From positions 40,450 to 104,449 of the forward strand of contig CATYZK010000003.1 in the NCBI GenBank assembly GCA_958415665.1: a stretch of DNA of 64,000 bases, read 5' to 3'. The position numbers were made by a program, and so were the translations under genes. Under the pieces are notes generated by a model. That model did not search any database, was not told the origin of the DNA, and saw only the letters and a list, made by a program, of their open reading frames with translations. The stretch comes from an uncultured Collinsella sp. (GTDB lineage Bacteria; Actinomycetota; Coriobacteriia; Coriobacteriales; Coriobacteriaceae). The first letter of the stretch is position 1, and every line of letters begins with the position of its first letter. Positions 1-6,959 of the stretch are shown piece by piece.

Positions 1-1
1 T

Positions 2-298
2 CCTGCCGGCGCGGGCCCTGCGCGCTACTGGCACTTTCCGGGTGCGGCAGGAACGGTCGGCTTTATTAGCGCCATGTCCAACCATTTTTGTGCGAATTGC
101 AACCGCCTGCGCCTGACGGCCGATGGCAGCGTGCGTCCGTGCCTGTTTAGCGATGCCGAGTATTCGGTGCGTGAGTCGCTGCGCCGTGGTGATGATATGC
201 AGGTACTTTCGATTTGGCGCGATGCCGTGGCCCACAAACCGCAGGAACACGCGATAATTGAGGGCACGCAACGATTTATGTCCCAAATCGGAGGATGA
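2..298 (+). CDS. moaA: GTP 3',8-cyclase MoaA, C-terminal part (5' end outside window)
   Basis: This is the last 98 codons of a radical SAM enzyme that converts GTP to 3',8-cyclo-GTP, the first step of molybdopterin synthesis. The reading frame is open from base 2, so the gene starts before the window. The visible part has the second [4Fe-4S] cysteine set typical of MoaA (FCANC, then a third Cys 13 residues later in VRPC). It also has the conserved NRLRLTADG stretch and ends in the usual short helical tail. The next gene, moaC-mobB, starts four bases after the stop, so the two are probably co-transcribed and act in the same pathway. Confidence 0.95.
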   Translation, partial: PAGAGPARYWHFPGAAGTVGFISAMSNHFCANCNRLRLTADGSVRPCLFSDAEYSVRESLRRGDDMQVLSIWRDAVAHKPQEHAIIEGTQRFMSQIGG

Positions 299-302
299 TC
301 AT

Positions 303-1604
303 ATGGCCAAGAGCAGGTACGCCGATGCCACCAAGGCCGCTCGCAGGGCCGCGATGTCTGCCCACAAAGTCACGGCTGCGGCGAATGCTGGTAACGCCGA
401 CGCGTCCGCGCAGCCGACTGCCAGTGCTGCCACCGAGCCCGCCCGCGACGCCCGTCGCGACGAGCTGACGCACGTGGACGCCAAGGGCGAGGTTCGCATG
501 GTCGACGTGTCCGACAAGGCCGAGACCCATCGCATCGCCATCGCCGAGGGCACCATCCTCATGCACCCCGAGACACAGGCCATGGTGCTGCAGGACCGCG
601 CTAAAAAGGGCGATGTGCTTGCCTGTGCGCGTGTGGCGGGCATTATGGCCATCAAACGCACGAGCGACATCATCCCCATGTGCCATCCGTTGCTCATTAC
701 CAAGAGCAAGTGCGACATTGCGCCCATCGCTGCGGCGGGGACGCCTGTCGAGGGCGTACCCGAGGGTTGGGCGCCGGCGCGCGCGGACGGGCAGGTTGGC
801 TTTCACGTGCTGGTTACGGCCGGCGTGACGGGCAAGACGGGTATCGAGATGGAGGCCCTGACCGGCGCGAGTGCCGCGTGCCTTACGATCTATGACATGT
901 GCAAGGCCGTCGATCGCGGCATGGAGATCGTCGACGTTCGCCTGCTGCACAAGGAGGGCGGCCGCTCGGGTGTATGGGACCGCGCCGAACGCCAGGCCGC
1001 TGCCGTTGAGGCCGTGGCCGCTGACGGTGCCACGCCCGCGAGTGCACTCGTCGCCGTCGCGCCCGCAGCTCCGGCCCCGGCCGTCCCCGCGATCGCGTTT
1101 ATCGGCTACCAAAACTCGGGCAAGACCACGCTCGTCGAGAAGGTTATCGCCGAGCTCACCCGCCGCGGCCTGCGCGTGGGTTCGCTCAAGCATCATGGGC
1201 ATCACGGCTTTGATATCGATGTACCCGCTAAGGACACCTGGCGCCATCACCAAGCCGGATCCAAACACGTGGGCCTCATCTGCGCCACGCGCTGGGCGGA
1301 GTACGCCGACACGCGCGAGGAGGACGAGATGCCCGCGCGCGAGCTGCTGTCGCGTTACAACGATGTCGACGTGGTGATCATCGAGGGCTACAAGACCGAG
1401 GGCTTCGACAACATCGTCGTTGCGCGTTCCGGCGTCGACCGTCTGCGCGGCAAGAGCTCGCTCGACCTGGTCGACGGTCACACGCTCGCCCTTGCCTGCA
1501 ACGAGGCCCTGGCGCGCCAAGCCTTCGACGCCGGCTTTGCGACCCGAGCCATCAACATCAACGACGCCCGAGCCATCTGCGATCTCATCCAAGACCATCT
1601 TTAA
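303..1604 (+). CDS. MoaC-MobB fusion: cyclic pyranopterin monophosphate synthase plus molybdopterin-guanine dinucleotide adapter
   Basis: A 433-aa fusion of two molybdenum cofactor proteins. Residues about 52-228 are MoaC, which turns 3',8-cyclo-GTP into cyclic pyranopterin monophosphate. Visible MoaC signatures are IIPMCHPL, EMEALTGAS, IYDMCKA and LHKEGGRSGVW. An Ala/Pro-rich linker follows. From about residue 262 the protein is MobB, a P-loop GTP-binding protein of dinucleotide cofactor assembly, with Walker A GYQNSGKTT, then SLKHHGH and VVIIEGYK. The first 50 residues are low-complexity Ala-rich sequence. ATG 303 is chosen over the upstream in-frame ATG 258 because GGAGG lies 8 bases before it and ATG 258 is inside moaA. 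MoaC and MobB are usually separate proteins. Confidence 0.93.
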   Translation: MAKSRYADATKAARRAAMSAHKVTAAANAGNADASAQPTASAATEPARDARRDELTHVDAKGEVRMVDVSDKAETHRIAIAEGTILMHPETQAMVLQDRAKKGDVLACARVAGIMAIKRTSDIIPMCHPLLITKSKCDIAPIAAAGTPVEGVPEGWAPARADGQVGFHVLVTAGVTGKTGIEMEALTGASAACLTIYDMCKAVDRGMEIVDVRLLHKEGGRSGVWDRAERQAAAVEAVAADGATPASALVAVAPAAPAPAVPAIAFIGYQNSGKTTLVEKVIAELTRRGLRVGSLKHHGHHGFDIDVPAKDTWRHHQAGSKHVGLICATRWAEYADTREEDEMPARELLSRYNDVDVVIIEGYKTEGFDNIVVARSGVDRLRGKSSLDLVDGHTLALACNEALARQAFDAGFATRAININDARAICDLIQDHL

Positions 1605-1617
1605 GGCTCGACGCTGC

Positions 1618-1717
1618 GCCGGCCCCAAGCACCCCATCTCGCCCCTCAAGCCGTCGCTCGCGTACCAAAGTACGCGTCGCTCCTCTTTCGGGGCGACCTG
1701 GGGCACTTGGAACCGGC
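1618..1717. repeat. imperfect inverted repeat with ~28-bp arms
   Basis: Left arm 1618-1645 and right arm 1690-1717 are reverse complements with a few mismatches. They enclose a smaller hairpin, GCGTAC-CAAA-GTACGC, with one overlap base. There is no T-tract, so it is not a standard terminator for the moa operon. It starts 14 bases after the moaC-mobB stop. Confidence 0.5.
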
Positions 1718-1732
1718 TCGCTGCGCTGCCAT

Positions 1733-1769
1733 AACCTGCCAAATAGGGACAGGTTTGTTTTGGCAGGTT
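1733..1769. repeat. hairpin of the GGNCAGG-loop family (variant 1)
   Basis: The arms AACCTGCCAAA and TTTGGCAGGTT are perfect complements. The loop contains AGGGACAGG. The arms differ completely from the CCACCAC-type copies elsewhere in the window, but the loop core is shared. Confidence 0.6.
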
Positions 1770-1790
1770 TTATCTGGGCAAACGTGATTT

Positions 1791-1823
1791 CCACCACAAA
1801 GGGGCCAGGCACCTTTGTGGTGG
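1791..1823. repeat. hairpin of the GGNCAGG-loop family (CCACCAC type)
   Basis: A 12-bp perfect stem, CCACCACAAAGG with CCTTTGTGGTGG, and loop GGCCAGGCA. TTTTT follows on the + strand, so it could also terminate the moa transcript. One of nine copies in the window. Confidence 0.75.
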
Positions 1824-1839
1824 TTTTTGCAAAAAAGCT

Positions 1840-1870
1840 TTGACTTAAAGTTGGCTCAAGGTGCAATAAT
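1840..1870 (+). promoter_or_regulatory. probable sigma-70 type promoter for the phosphatase gene
   Basis: TTGACT at 1840-1845 is followed after 19 bases by AATAAT at 1865-1870, 32 bases before the start codon. The spacing is slightly long. Confidence 0.45.
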
Positions 1871-1902
1871 CGCTGACAAACGATTGCGATTACGGAGGTC
1901 TC

Positions 1903-2487
1903 ATGCCAAAACTGTACTTTATGCGTCACGGTCAAACGCTCTTTAACCTGCTTCGTCGCAAGCAGGGCTGGTGTGACTCGCCGCTTACCGAGCTGGGAAT
2001 CGAGCAGGCTAAAACTGTCGGTGCGACCCTGCGAGGGCGTGGCCTTACGTTTGACCATGCGTACAGTTCCACGTCCGAGCGTGCGTGCGACACGCTTGAG
2101 CTTGCGTTTCCCGGTCAGCCTTACGAGCGCGTCAAGGGCCTTAAGGAGTGGAACTTTGGCAAGTTTGAGGGTGCGAGCGAGGATTTGAATCCGCGCCTGC
2201 CGTACGGCGATTTTTACAAGCAGTATGACGGCGAGGGCGAAGACGAGTTTCGCGAACGCATGATGGCGACCATCACCGAGCTCATGCAGCGCCCTGGGCA
2301 TGAGAGCGTGTTGTGTGTGAGCCATGGCGCCGCGGCGGCTCAGGTCATGCGCGGCGTGGGCGTGGAGCCGCTCAAGATGAAGAACCGCATCGGCAACTGC
2401 TGCGTGCTCGAGCTTGACTTTAATCCCGCCACCAGCACATTTGCTCTCGCAGATTTGTACAACCCCTACGGCACTCCGCGCGAGTAA
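1903..2487 (+). CDS. histidine phosphatase family protein (phosphoglycerate mutase-like)
   Basis: A 194-aa cytoplasmic enzyme of the histidine phosphatase superfamily. The phosphohistidine motif MRHGQT is at residues 7-12. The second catalytic histidine is in LCVSHGAA near residue 145. Arg/Glu residues typical of the pocket appear in SSTSERACDTLE and GLKEWNFGKFEG. Length fits the small single-domain phosphatases (GpmB, CobC and similar), and the substrate cannot be told from the sequence. GGAGG lies about 6 bases before the ATG. The gene stands alone between two copies of the dispersed hairpin family (1791 and 2504), and no cobalamin genes are adjacent. Confidence 0.85.
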   Translation: MPKLYFMRHGQTLFNLLRRKQGWCDSPLTELGIEQAKTVGATLRGRGLTFDHAYSSTSERACDTLELAFPGQPYERVKGLKEWNFGKFEGASEDLNPRLPYGDFYKQYDGEGEDEFRERMMATITELMQRPGHESVLCVSHGAAAAQVMRGVGVEPLKMKNRIGNCCVLELDFNPATSTFALADLYNPYGTPRE

Positions 2488-2503
2488 CATCGGGGCATCA
2501 GCC

Positions 2504-2544
2504 AAAACCGCCACAAAGGGGCCAGGCACCTTTGTGGCGGTTTT
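2504..2544. repeat. hairpin of the GGNCAGG-loop family (CCGCCAC variant)
   Basis: The arms AAAACCGCCACAAAGG and CCTTTGTGGCGGTTTT pair perfectly. Compared with the copy at 1791, A-T becomes G-C on both sides of the stem (CCACCAC/GTGGTGG to CCGCCAC/GTGGCGG), a compensatory change. The loop GGCCAGGCA is unchanged. The run of T at the end may terminate the phosphatase transcript. Confidence 0.75.
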
Positions 2545-2596
2545 GCCGTTTACGGGTGATTTCCTACCGTTCGGCGGACTTTCGCGCCAATGGGGC

Positions 2597-2626
2597 TTAC
2601 GCTGCATGCAAGTTTCATCTTACAAT
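2597..2626 (+). promoter_or_regulatory. candidate promoter of the antiterminator operon
   Basis: TTACGC (2597-2602), an 18-base spacer and TACAAT (2621-2626). Transcription would start just upstream of the RAT-like hairpin at 2642, as expected for LicT-controlled leaders. Confidence 0.4.
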
Positions 2627-2641
2627 CGCCCACGTGCTCAC

Positions 2642-2734
2642 AAGTTTGTTACTCCTCGGGAGGCATCACTTGCGCATAATAGAAGACGAGGAATATCGCC
2701 CCGTCGTCTAGCGCCGATGTCCGAGGAGTTTTTT
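2642..2734 (+). promoter_or_regulatory. RAT antiterminator overlapping an intrinsic terminator (LicT-type attenuator)
   Basis: Bases 2642-2671 form a ribonucleic antiterminator: arms AAGT/ACTT and CTCC/GGAG with internal loops TTGTTA and GCATC. This keeps the GTTTGTTACT and AGGCA blocks of the Bacillus SacY/LicT targets. CTCCTCGG at 2652-2659, part of that hairpin, can instead pair with CCGAGGAG at 2721-2728, followed by TTTTTT (2729-2734), giving a terminator. The two structures exclude each other. The 3' terminator arm also contains the GAGGAG Shine-Dalgarno of the antiterminator gene, so the gene probably controls its own expression. Confidence 0.7.
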
Positions 2735-2735
2735 C

Positions 2736-3581
2736 ATGCTCATTTTAAAGAAGATCAACAATAACGTTGCTCTTGCCGCCAGCGATGACGGCCGAGAGGT
2801 TGTTGTCTTTGGCAAGGGCATCGGTTTTCACGAGATGCCCTACGAGCTTGCCGATGAGTCCCTCATCCAGCGCAAATTCTATAACGTTCCCGAGAGCCTG
2901 CAGGATATGGTCGGCACGCTTCCCGACGACGTCCTGCTCGCCGCGAGCGACATTGCCTGCTTCGCGTCACAGCAGCTTGGTTGCAAGCTATCCGGTGGCC
3001 TGCCCTTTATCCTGGCAGATCACCTGCAGTTTGCCGTCCAGCGCGATGACGACCAGATCAGCGCTCCCAACCCGCTCGAGCACGAGGTGGCCTTCATCTA
3101 CCCGCGTGAGCTCCAGATCGGCCAGGCCGCGCTCGCCATCGTGCAAAAGCACACCGGCGCCAAGCTGGGTCAGAACGAGGCCACGAGCATCGCGCTCCAC
3201 ATCGTTAACGCCGAGGTCGACGGCATGGGCCGCGCCAAGGACATGGACTTCATCATGAAGAGCACCCGCGTCCTCGATGAGGTAACCCATTCCGTGGAAA
3301 AGCAGCTCGGCTGCTCGCTCGACACGGCGTCGTATAGCTACATTCGCTTTCTTGCGCACCTGCGCTTTTTGGTTCGCCGCCTCTGCAAGGGCAAGTGCAC
3401 GCAGACTGAGAACTCCTCGCTGTTTATGCAGGCCGCCCGCGATTTTCCCGAGGCATACCAGTGCGCGTACGCCATCAACCGCGTGTTCGAGAAAGAGTTT
3501 AAGCAGAGCTGCTCGGACGAGGAGCTTTTGTATCTGATGATGCATATCAACCGTCTGCGATCGGCTTCGCAGACCGAATGA
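2736..3581 (+). CDS. licT: BglG/LicT family transcriptional antiterminator
   Basis: A 281-aa RNA-binding antiterminator. Residues 1-55 are the CAT RNA-binding domain (begins MLILKKINNNVALA, with GKGIGFHEMPYEL). Two PTS-regulation domains follow, PRD1 at about 70-170 and PRD2 at about 175-281. Candidate regulatory histidines lie in LEHEVAF, IALHIVNAE, FLAHLRF and LMMHINR. In this family, phosphorylation of the PRDs by HPr and the cognate EIIB couples sugar supply to antitermination at RAT sites. The position directly before an EIIBC and a GH1 gene indicates beta-glucoside control, and a RAT/terminator precedes its own start. The symbol is assigned by family; sacY or bglG would fit equally well. 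Confidence 0.9.
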   Translation: MLILKKINNNVALAASDDGREVVVFGKGIGFHEMPYELADESLIQRKFYNVPESLQDMVGTLPDDVLLAASDIACFASQQLGCKLSGGLPFILADHLQFAVQRDDDQISAPNPLEHEVAFIYPRELQIGQAALAIVQKHTGAKLGQNEATSIALHIVNAEVDGMGRAKDMDFIMKSTRVLDEVTHSVEKQLGCSLDTASYSYIRFLAHLRFLVRRLCKGKCTQTENSSLFMQAARDFPEAYQCAYAINRVFEKEFKQSCSDEELLYLMMHINRLRSASQTE

Positions 3582-3622
3582 GTAAAGCCGCCAGCCTGGC
3601 GGCAATCGTAACAATTCTTTTT

Positions 3623-3658
3623 GGTTTCTAACTGCGGGCAAGGTACCGGCTCGCGGTA
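3623..3658 (+). promoter_or_regulatory. possible second RAT/terminator before the PTS gene
   Basis: Bases 3623-3647 resemble a degenerate RAT (GGTTTCTAACTG, then GGGCAAGG and ACC). ACTGCGGG (3631-3638) can pair with CTCGCGGT (3650-3657) as an alternative stem, but the T-tract starts about ten bases later. Much weaker than the site at 2642. Confidence 0.3.
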
Positions 3659-3699
3659 GGGGATATTTTTGTCGAAATTTGGAAAAGAGAGGACAGATC

Positions 3700-5139
3700 A
3701 TGGCAGGTAAATACGACGATCTTGCTGCCCAGATCGTAGAGCTGGTTGGCGGTAAGTCCAACGTCAAATGCGTCGCACACTGCATTACCCGTGTTCGTTT
3801 TAAGCTCAAGGACGAGTCGAAGGCCAATGACGAGGCAATCTCCGAGCTGCCCAACGTCATCAAGGTCATGCACGCCAACGGCCAGTACCAGGTTGTTGTG
3901 GGCAACATCGTCGAGGACGTCTACGACGCCGTTCTCAAGGCCGGCGGTTTTAGCGACGGCGGCGCCGTCGACGCCGATGACGACGATGCCGCTCCCAAGG
4001 GCGTTACCGATGTGATCATCGACCTCATCTCGGGCATCTTCGCCCCCATGCTCGGCACCTTCGCCGCCGCCGGTATCATGAAGGGTCTGCTGGCGCTCGC
4101 TACCTTCCTGGTCCCGAGCTTTGCCAACGACGGCGCCTACACGCTGCTCTACACCGTCGCCGACGGCATGTTCTACTTCCTGCCCGTGGTGCTTGGCTAC
4201 ACCGCGGCCAAGAAGTTCAAGATGAGCGAGTTCAACGGCATGGCCATCGCCTTTGCCCTGGTGTATCCCACCATGGTTGCCCTGACCTCGGGCGAGGTTG
4301 TCGGCTCCGTCGAGCTCGGCTTTGCCGGCACCTTCTCTTGGTACACCACGTTCCTGGGCCTGCCGCTCATCATGCCTGCCTCGGGTTACACCAGCTCCGT
4401 TATCCCCATCCTGCTCATGGTCTGGTTTGGCTCCACCCTCGAGCACTGGGTTAAGAAGTGGATGCCCGCTTCTATGAAGATGTTCTTCACCCCGCTGATC
4501 GTCGTCACCGTCACCGTCACCCTTGGCTACCTGGTCATTGGTCCTATCGCCACGCTCATCACCAACCTGCTTGGTGAGTTCTTCGCGCTGCTGTTTGGCC
4601 TGCCCATGATCGGCTCCCTCCTGGGCTGCACCCTCGTCGGTGCCTTCTGGATGTGCCTGGTCATCTTTGGCTTCCACTGGTCGCTCGTGCCCATCGCGCT
4701 GGTCAACCTGTCCACTCTGGGCCACGACTACATCCTGGGCTCCGTTATCGCCCACTCCTTCTCGCTGGGTGCCGTGCTCTTTGCCATGTATCTCAAGAAC
4801 AAGGACGAGAAGTTCCGCGGCATCGCGCTGCCGGCCATGATCTCCGCCTTCTTCTTTGGTGTCACCGAGCCCGCTATCTACGGTGTTGCCCTGCCCGATA
4901 AGAAGGCCTTCATCAACGCCAGCATCGGTTCTGCTGTGGGCGGCCTCATCATTGGTCTCTCCGGCGCCGTGGTGTACATGTCCGGTGGTCTGGGCGTCTT
5001 CAACTGGCTGTCCTTCATCGACCCCTCCGGTGTTAACGGCATCAACCACATGATCTGGGCTATCGTTGCCTCTTTCGTGGGTGCTGCCGTGGGCTTCGCG
5101 ATCGAGTTTGTCACCTACAAGCCCGAGGCTGCCAAGTAA
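3700..5139 (+). CDS. PTS beta-glucoside transporter subunit EIIBC
   Basis: A 479-aa membrane protein that imports and phosphorylates a beta-glucoside. The N-terminal EIIB domain (about 1-90) has the phosphocysteine motif HCITRVRFKL. After an Asp-rich linker, the EIIC domain has about ten hydrophobic segments and the conserved FFFGVTEPAIYG stretch. No EIIA domain is fused, so phosphate must come from a separate EIIA; one of the glucose type lies at 31651. ATG 3700 is chosen over the in-frame TTG 3679 because AGAGAGG sits 7 bases upstream. It lies between licT and a GH1 enzyme and ends at a strong terminator. Confidence 0.92.
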   Translation: MAGKYDDLAAQIVELVGGKSNVKCVAHCITRVRFKLKDESKANDEAISELPNVIKVMHANGQYQVVVGNIVEDVYDAVLKAGGFSDGGAVDADDDDAAPKGVTDVIIDLISGIFAPMLGTFAAAGIMKGLLALATFLVPSFANDGAYTLLYTVADGMFYFLPVVLGYTAAKKFKMSEFNGMAIAFALVYPTMVALTSGEVVGSVELGFAGTFSWYTTFLGLPLIMPASGYTSSVIPILLMVWFGSTLEHWVKKWMPASMKMFFTPLIVVTVTVTLGYLVIGPIATLITNLLGEFFALLFGLPMIGSLLGCTLVGAFWMCLVIFGFHWSLVPIALVNLSTLGHDYILGSVIAHSFSLGAVLFAMYLKNKDEKFRGIALPAMISAFFFGVTEPAIYGVALPDKKAFINASIGSAVGGLIIGLSGAVVYMSGGLGVFNWLSFIDPSGVNGINHMIWAIVASFVGAAVGFAIEFVTYKPEAAK

Positions 5140-5165
5140 CCTAAACGACAAAGACTCGGTACCAA

Positions 5166-5195
5166 GCCGGCGGGGGAGCGCCCCGCCGGCTTTTT
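5166..5195 (+). terminator. intrinsic terminator after the EIIBC gene
   Basis: A 10-bp perfect stem, GCCGGCGGGG (5166-5175) with CCCCGCCGGC (5181-5190), followed by TTTTT. It lies between the transporter and the GH1 gene, so read-through or a second promoter is needed for the enzyme. Confidence 0.9.
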
Positions 5196-5276
5196 CAAAT
5201 GGGCGAGACGGTCTGCGCATGCGCAAAAAGGGGTCCCGCCACGAAACTCACTCCAACACGTACGAAAGGAGCCAAC

Positions 5277-6725
5277 ATGGCTTTTCCCGATGGATTTCTG
5301 TGGGGCGGCGCCACTGCCGCCAATCAGTGCGAAGGCGGATACAACGAGGACGGCAAGGGCCTCGGTGTTCCCGACATCATGACCGGCGGCACGGTCTCCG
5401 AGCCACGCCATATCACCGATGGCATTCTGCCCCAGTACCACTATCCCAGCCACGAGGCCGTGGATATGTACCATCACTACCTCGACGACATCAAGCTCTT
5501 TGGCGAGATGGGCTTTAAGTGCTACCGCATGTCCATCAACTGGAGCCGCATCTTCCCCAACGGCGACGAGGCCGAGCCCAACCAGGCCGGCATCGAGTTC
5601 TACCGCAGCGTGTTCCAGGCCTGTCAGGAACAGGGCATCGAGCCCATGGTCACCCTCAGCCACTACGAGCTGCCCTATGGCCTGTCCAAAAACTACGGCG
5701 GCTGGAAGAACCCCAAGCTCATCGATTTCTACCTCAATTACGCCCGCACCGTCATGACCGAGTACAAGGGCCTGGTGCGCTACTGGCTCACCTTTAACGA
5801 GATCAATTGCCTGCTCATGGGCGGCTTTGGCGGCGTGATGGGCGGCGGCATGGTGCCCGAGGCAACTGACACGCCCATGGCCTTTGGCGACTGCGACTGG
5901 GACGACCCGCAGGCGCGCTTCGATGCCCTGCACCATCAGTTCCTGGCGAGCGCCAAGTGCGTCACCATGGGCCATCAGATCGACCCTCAGAACAAGATCG
6001 GCTGCATGATCGCCGGCAACGCCTGCTATCCGCACACGTGCAACCCGGCCGACGTCCTGGCGGCGCAAAAGCAGCAGCGCGAGATGAACTTCTACTGCGG
6101 CGACGTGCAGGTGCGCGGTGCGTATCCCTCGTGGGCGCCCAGCGTGTGGCGCCGCGAGGGCGTGCACGTGGAGGTCTCGCCCGAGGACGCCGCCACGCTG
6201 GCTGCCGGTAAGGTCGACTTCTACAGCTTTAGCTACTACATGAGCGCCACGGCCACGGCCGACCCGGTGCTGCTGGAGCAGGGCAACATCTTTGGTGGCG
6301 CCGGCAACGAGTATCTCAAGAAGAGCGATTGGGGTTGGGCGATCGACCCCGAGGGTCTGCGCTACTACCTGGAGGAGGTCTACGACCGCTACCAGGTGCC
6401 GCTGATGATCGTCGAGAACGGCCTAGGCGCGGTGGACGAGGTCGAGGCGGACGGTGCGATTCACGACGGCTACCGCATCGATTACCTGCGCGAGCATATC
6501 AAGCAGATGGAGATTGCCATCGAGGACGGCGTGGACCTGATGGGCTACACCATGTGGGGCTGCATCGATTTGGTGAGCGCCTCGACCGGCGAGATGAAGA
6601 AGCGCTACGGCTTTATCTACGTCGACAAGGACAACGACGGCAACGGCACGCTCGCCCGCAGCCGCAAGGACAGCTTCTTCTGGTACAAGAAGGTCATCGA
6701 GTCCAACGGCGCCGACCTGGCCTAG
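5277..6725 (+). CDS. glycoside hydrolase family 1, probable 6-phospho-beta-glucosidase
   Basis: A 482-aa cytoplasmic (beta/alpha)8 enzyme. It has the GH1 N-terminal signature FLWGGATAANQCEGG. The acid/base Glu is in TFNEINC near residue 180 and the nucleophile Glu is in LMIVENGLGAVDE. Length is normal for the family. Following a PTS EIIBC, the likely substrates are 6-phospho-beta-glucosides such as cellobiose-6-phosphate or arbutin-6-phosphate. This is inference from context, since GH1 also includes 6-phospho-beta-galactosidases. AAAGGAG ends 6 bases before ATG 5277. An in-frame upstream start at 5199 would lie next to the terminator and is unlikely. Confidence 0.9.
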   Translation: MAFPDGFLWGGATAANQCEGGYNEDGKGLGVPDIMTGGTVSEPRHITDGILPQYHYPSHEAVDMYHHYLDDIKLFGEMGFKCYRMSINWSRIFPNGDEAEPNQAGIEFYRSVFQACQEQGIEPMVTLSHYELPYGLSKNYGGWKNPKLIDFYLNYARTVMTEYKGLVRYWLTFNEINCLLMGGFGGVMGGGMVPEATDTPMAFGDCDWDDPQARFDALHHQFLASAKCVTMGHQIDPQNKIGCMIAGNACYPHTCNPADVLAAQKQQREMNFYCGDVQVRGAYPSWAPSVWRREGVHVEVSPEDAATLAAGKVDFYSFSYYMSATATADPVLLEQGNIFGGAGNEYLKKSDWGWAIDPEGLRYYLEEVYDRYQVPLMIVENGLGAVDEVEADGAIHDGYRIDYLREHIKQMEIAIEDGVDLMGYTMWGCIDLVSASTGEMKKRYGFIYVDKDNDGNGTLARSRKDSFFWYKKVIESNGADLA

Positions 6726-6752
6726 CCAAGTCTCAACCAGCGTAAACGCCGC

Positions 6753-6789
6753 AACCACCACAAAGGGGACAGGCACCTTTGTGGTGGTT
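6753..6789. repeat. hairpin of the GGNCAGG-loop family (CCACCAC type)
   Basis: The arms AACCACCACAAAGG and CCTTTGTGGTGGTT pair perfectly, with loop GGACAGGCA. TTTTTG follows, so it may serve as the terminator of the GH1 gene. Confidence 0.75.
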
Positions 6790-6959
6790 TTTGTTTTGGT
6801 AGATTCTTGGGACATGCCTTAAAATCTACCAAGTAGTTCGTGCTGGCAAAAACGGAGAGAAGGGGCCCGATGCGTCCTTAACGTTTCATGCGGATAGATT
6901 GAGTCGATAGTCGGCGGTCAATGTCCGCAGCTCGTATTCGTATGCAACAAGGAGCGCCC

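Noticed and set aside
276..1742. Long minus-strand open frame opposite moaC-mobB (and similar ones opposite many GC-rich genes, e.g. 3628-5226, 60990-62861)
   Set aside because: These are shadows created by high GC and third-position bias. They lack ribosome-binding sites and recognisable motifs, and overlap genes with clear families.
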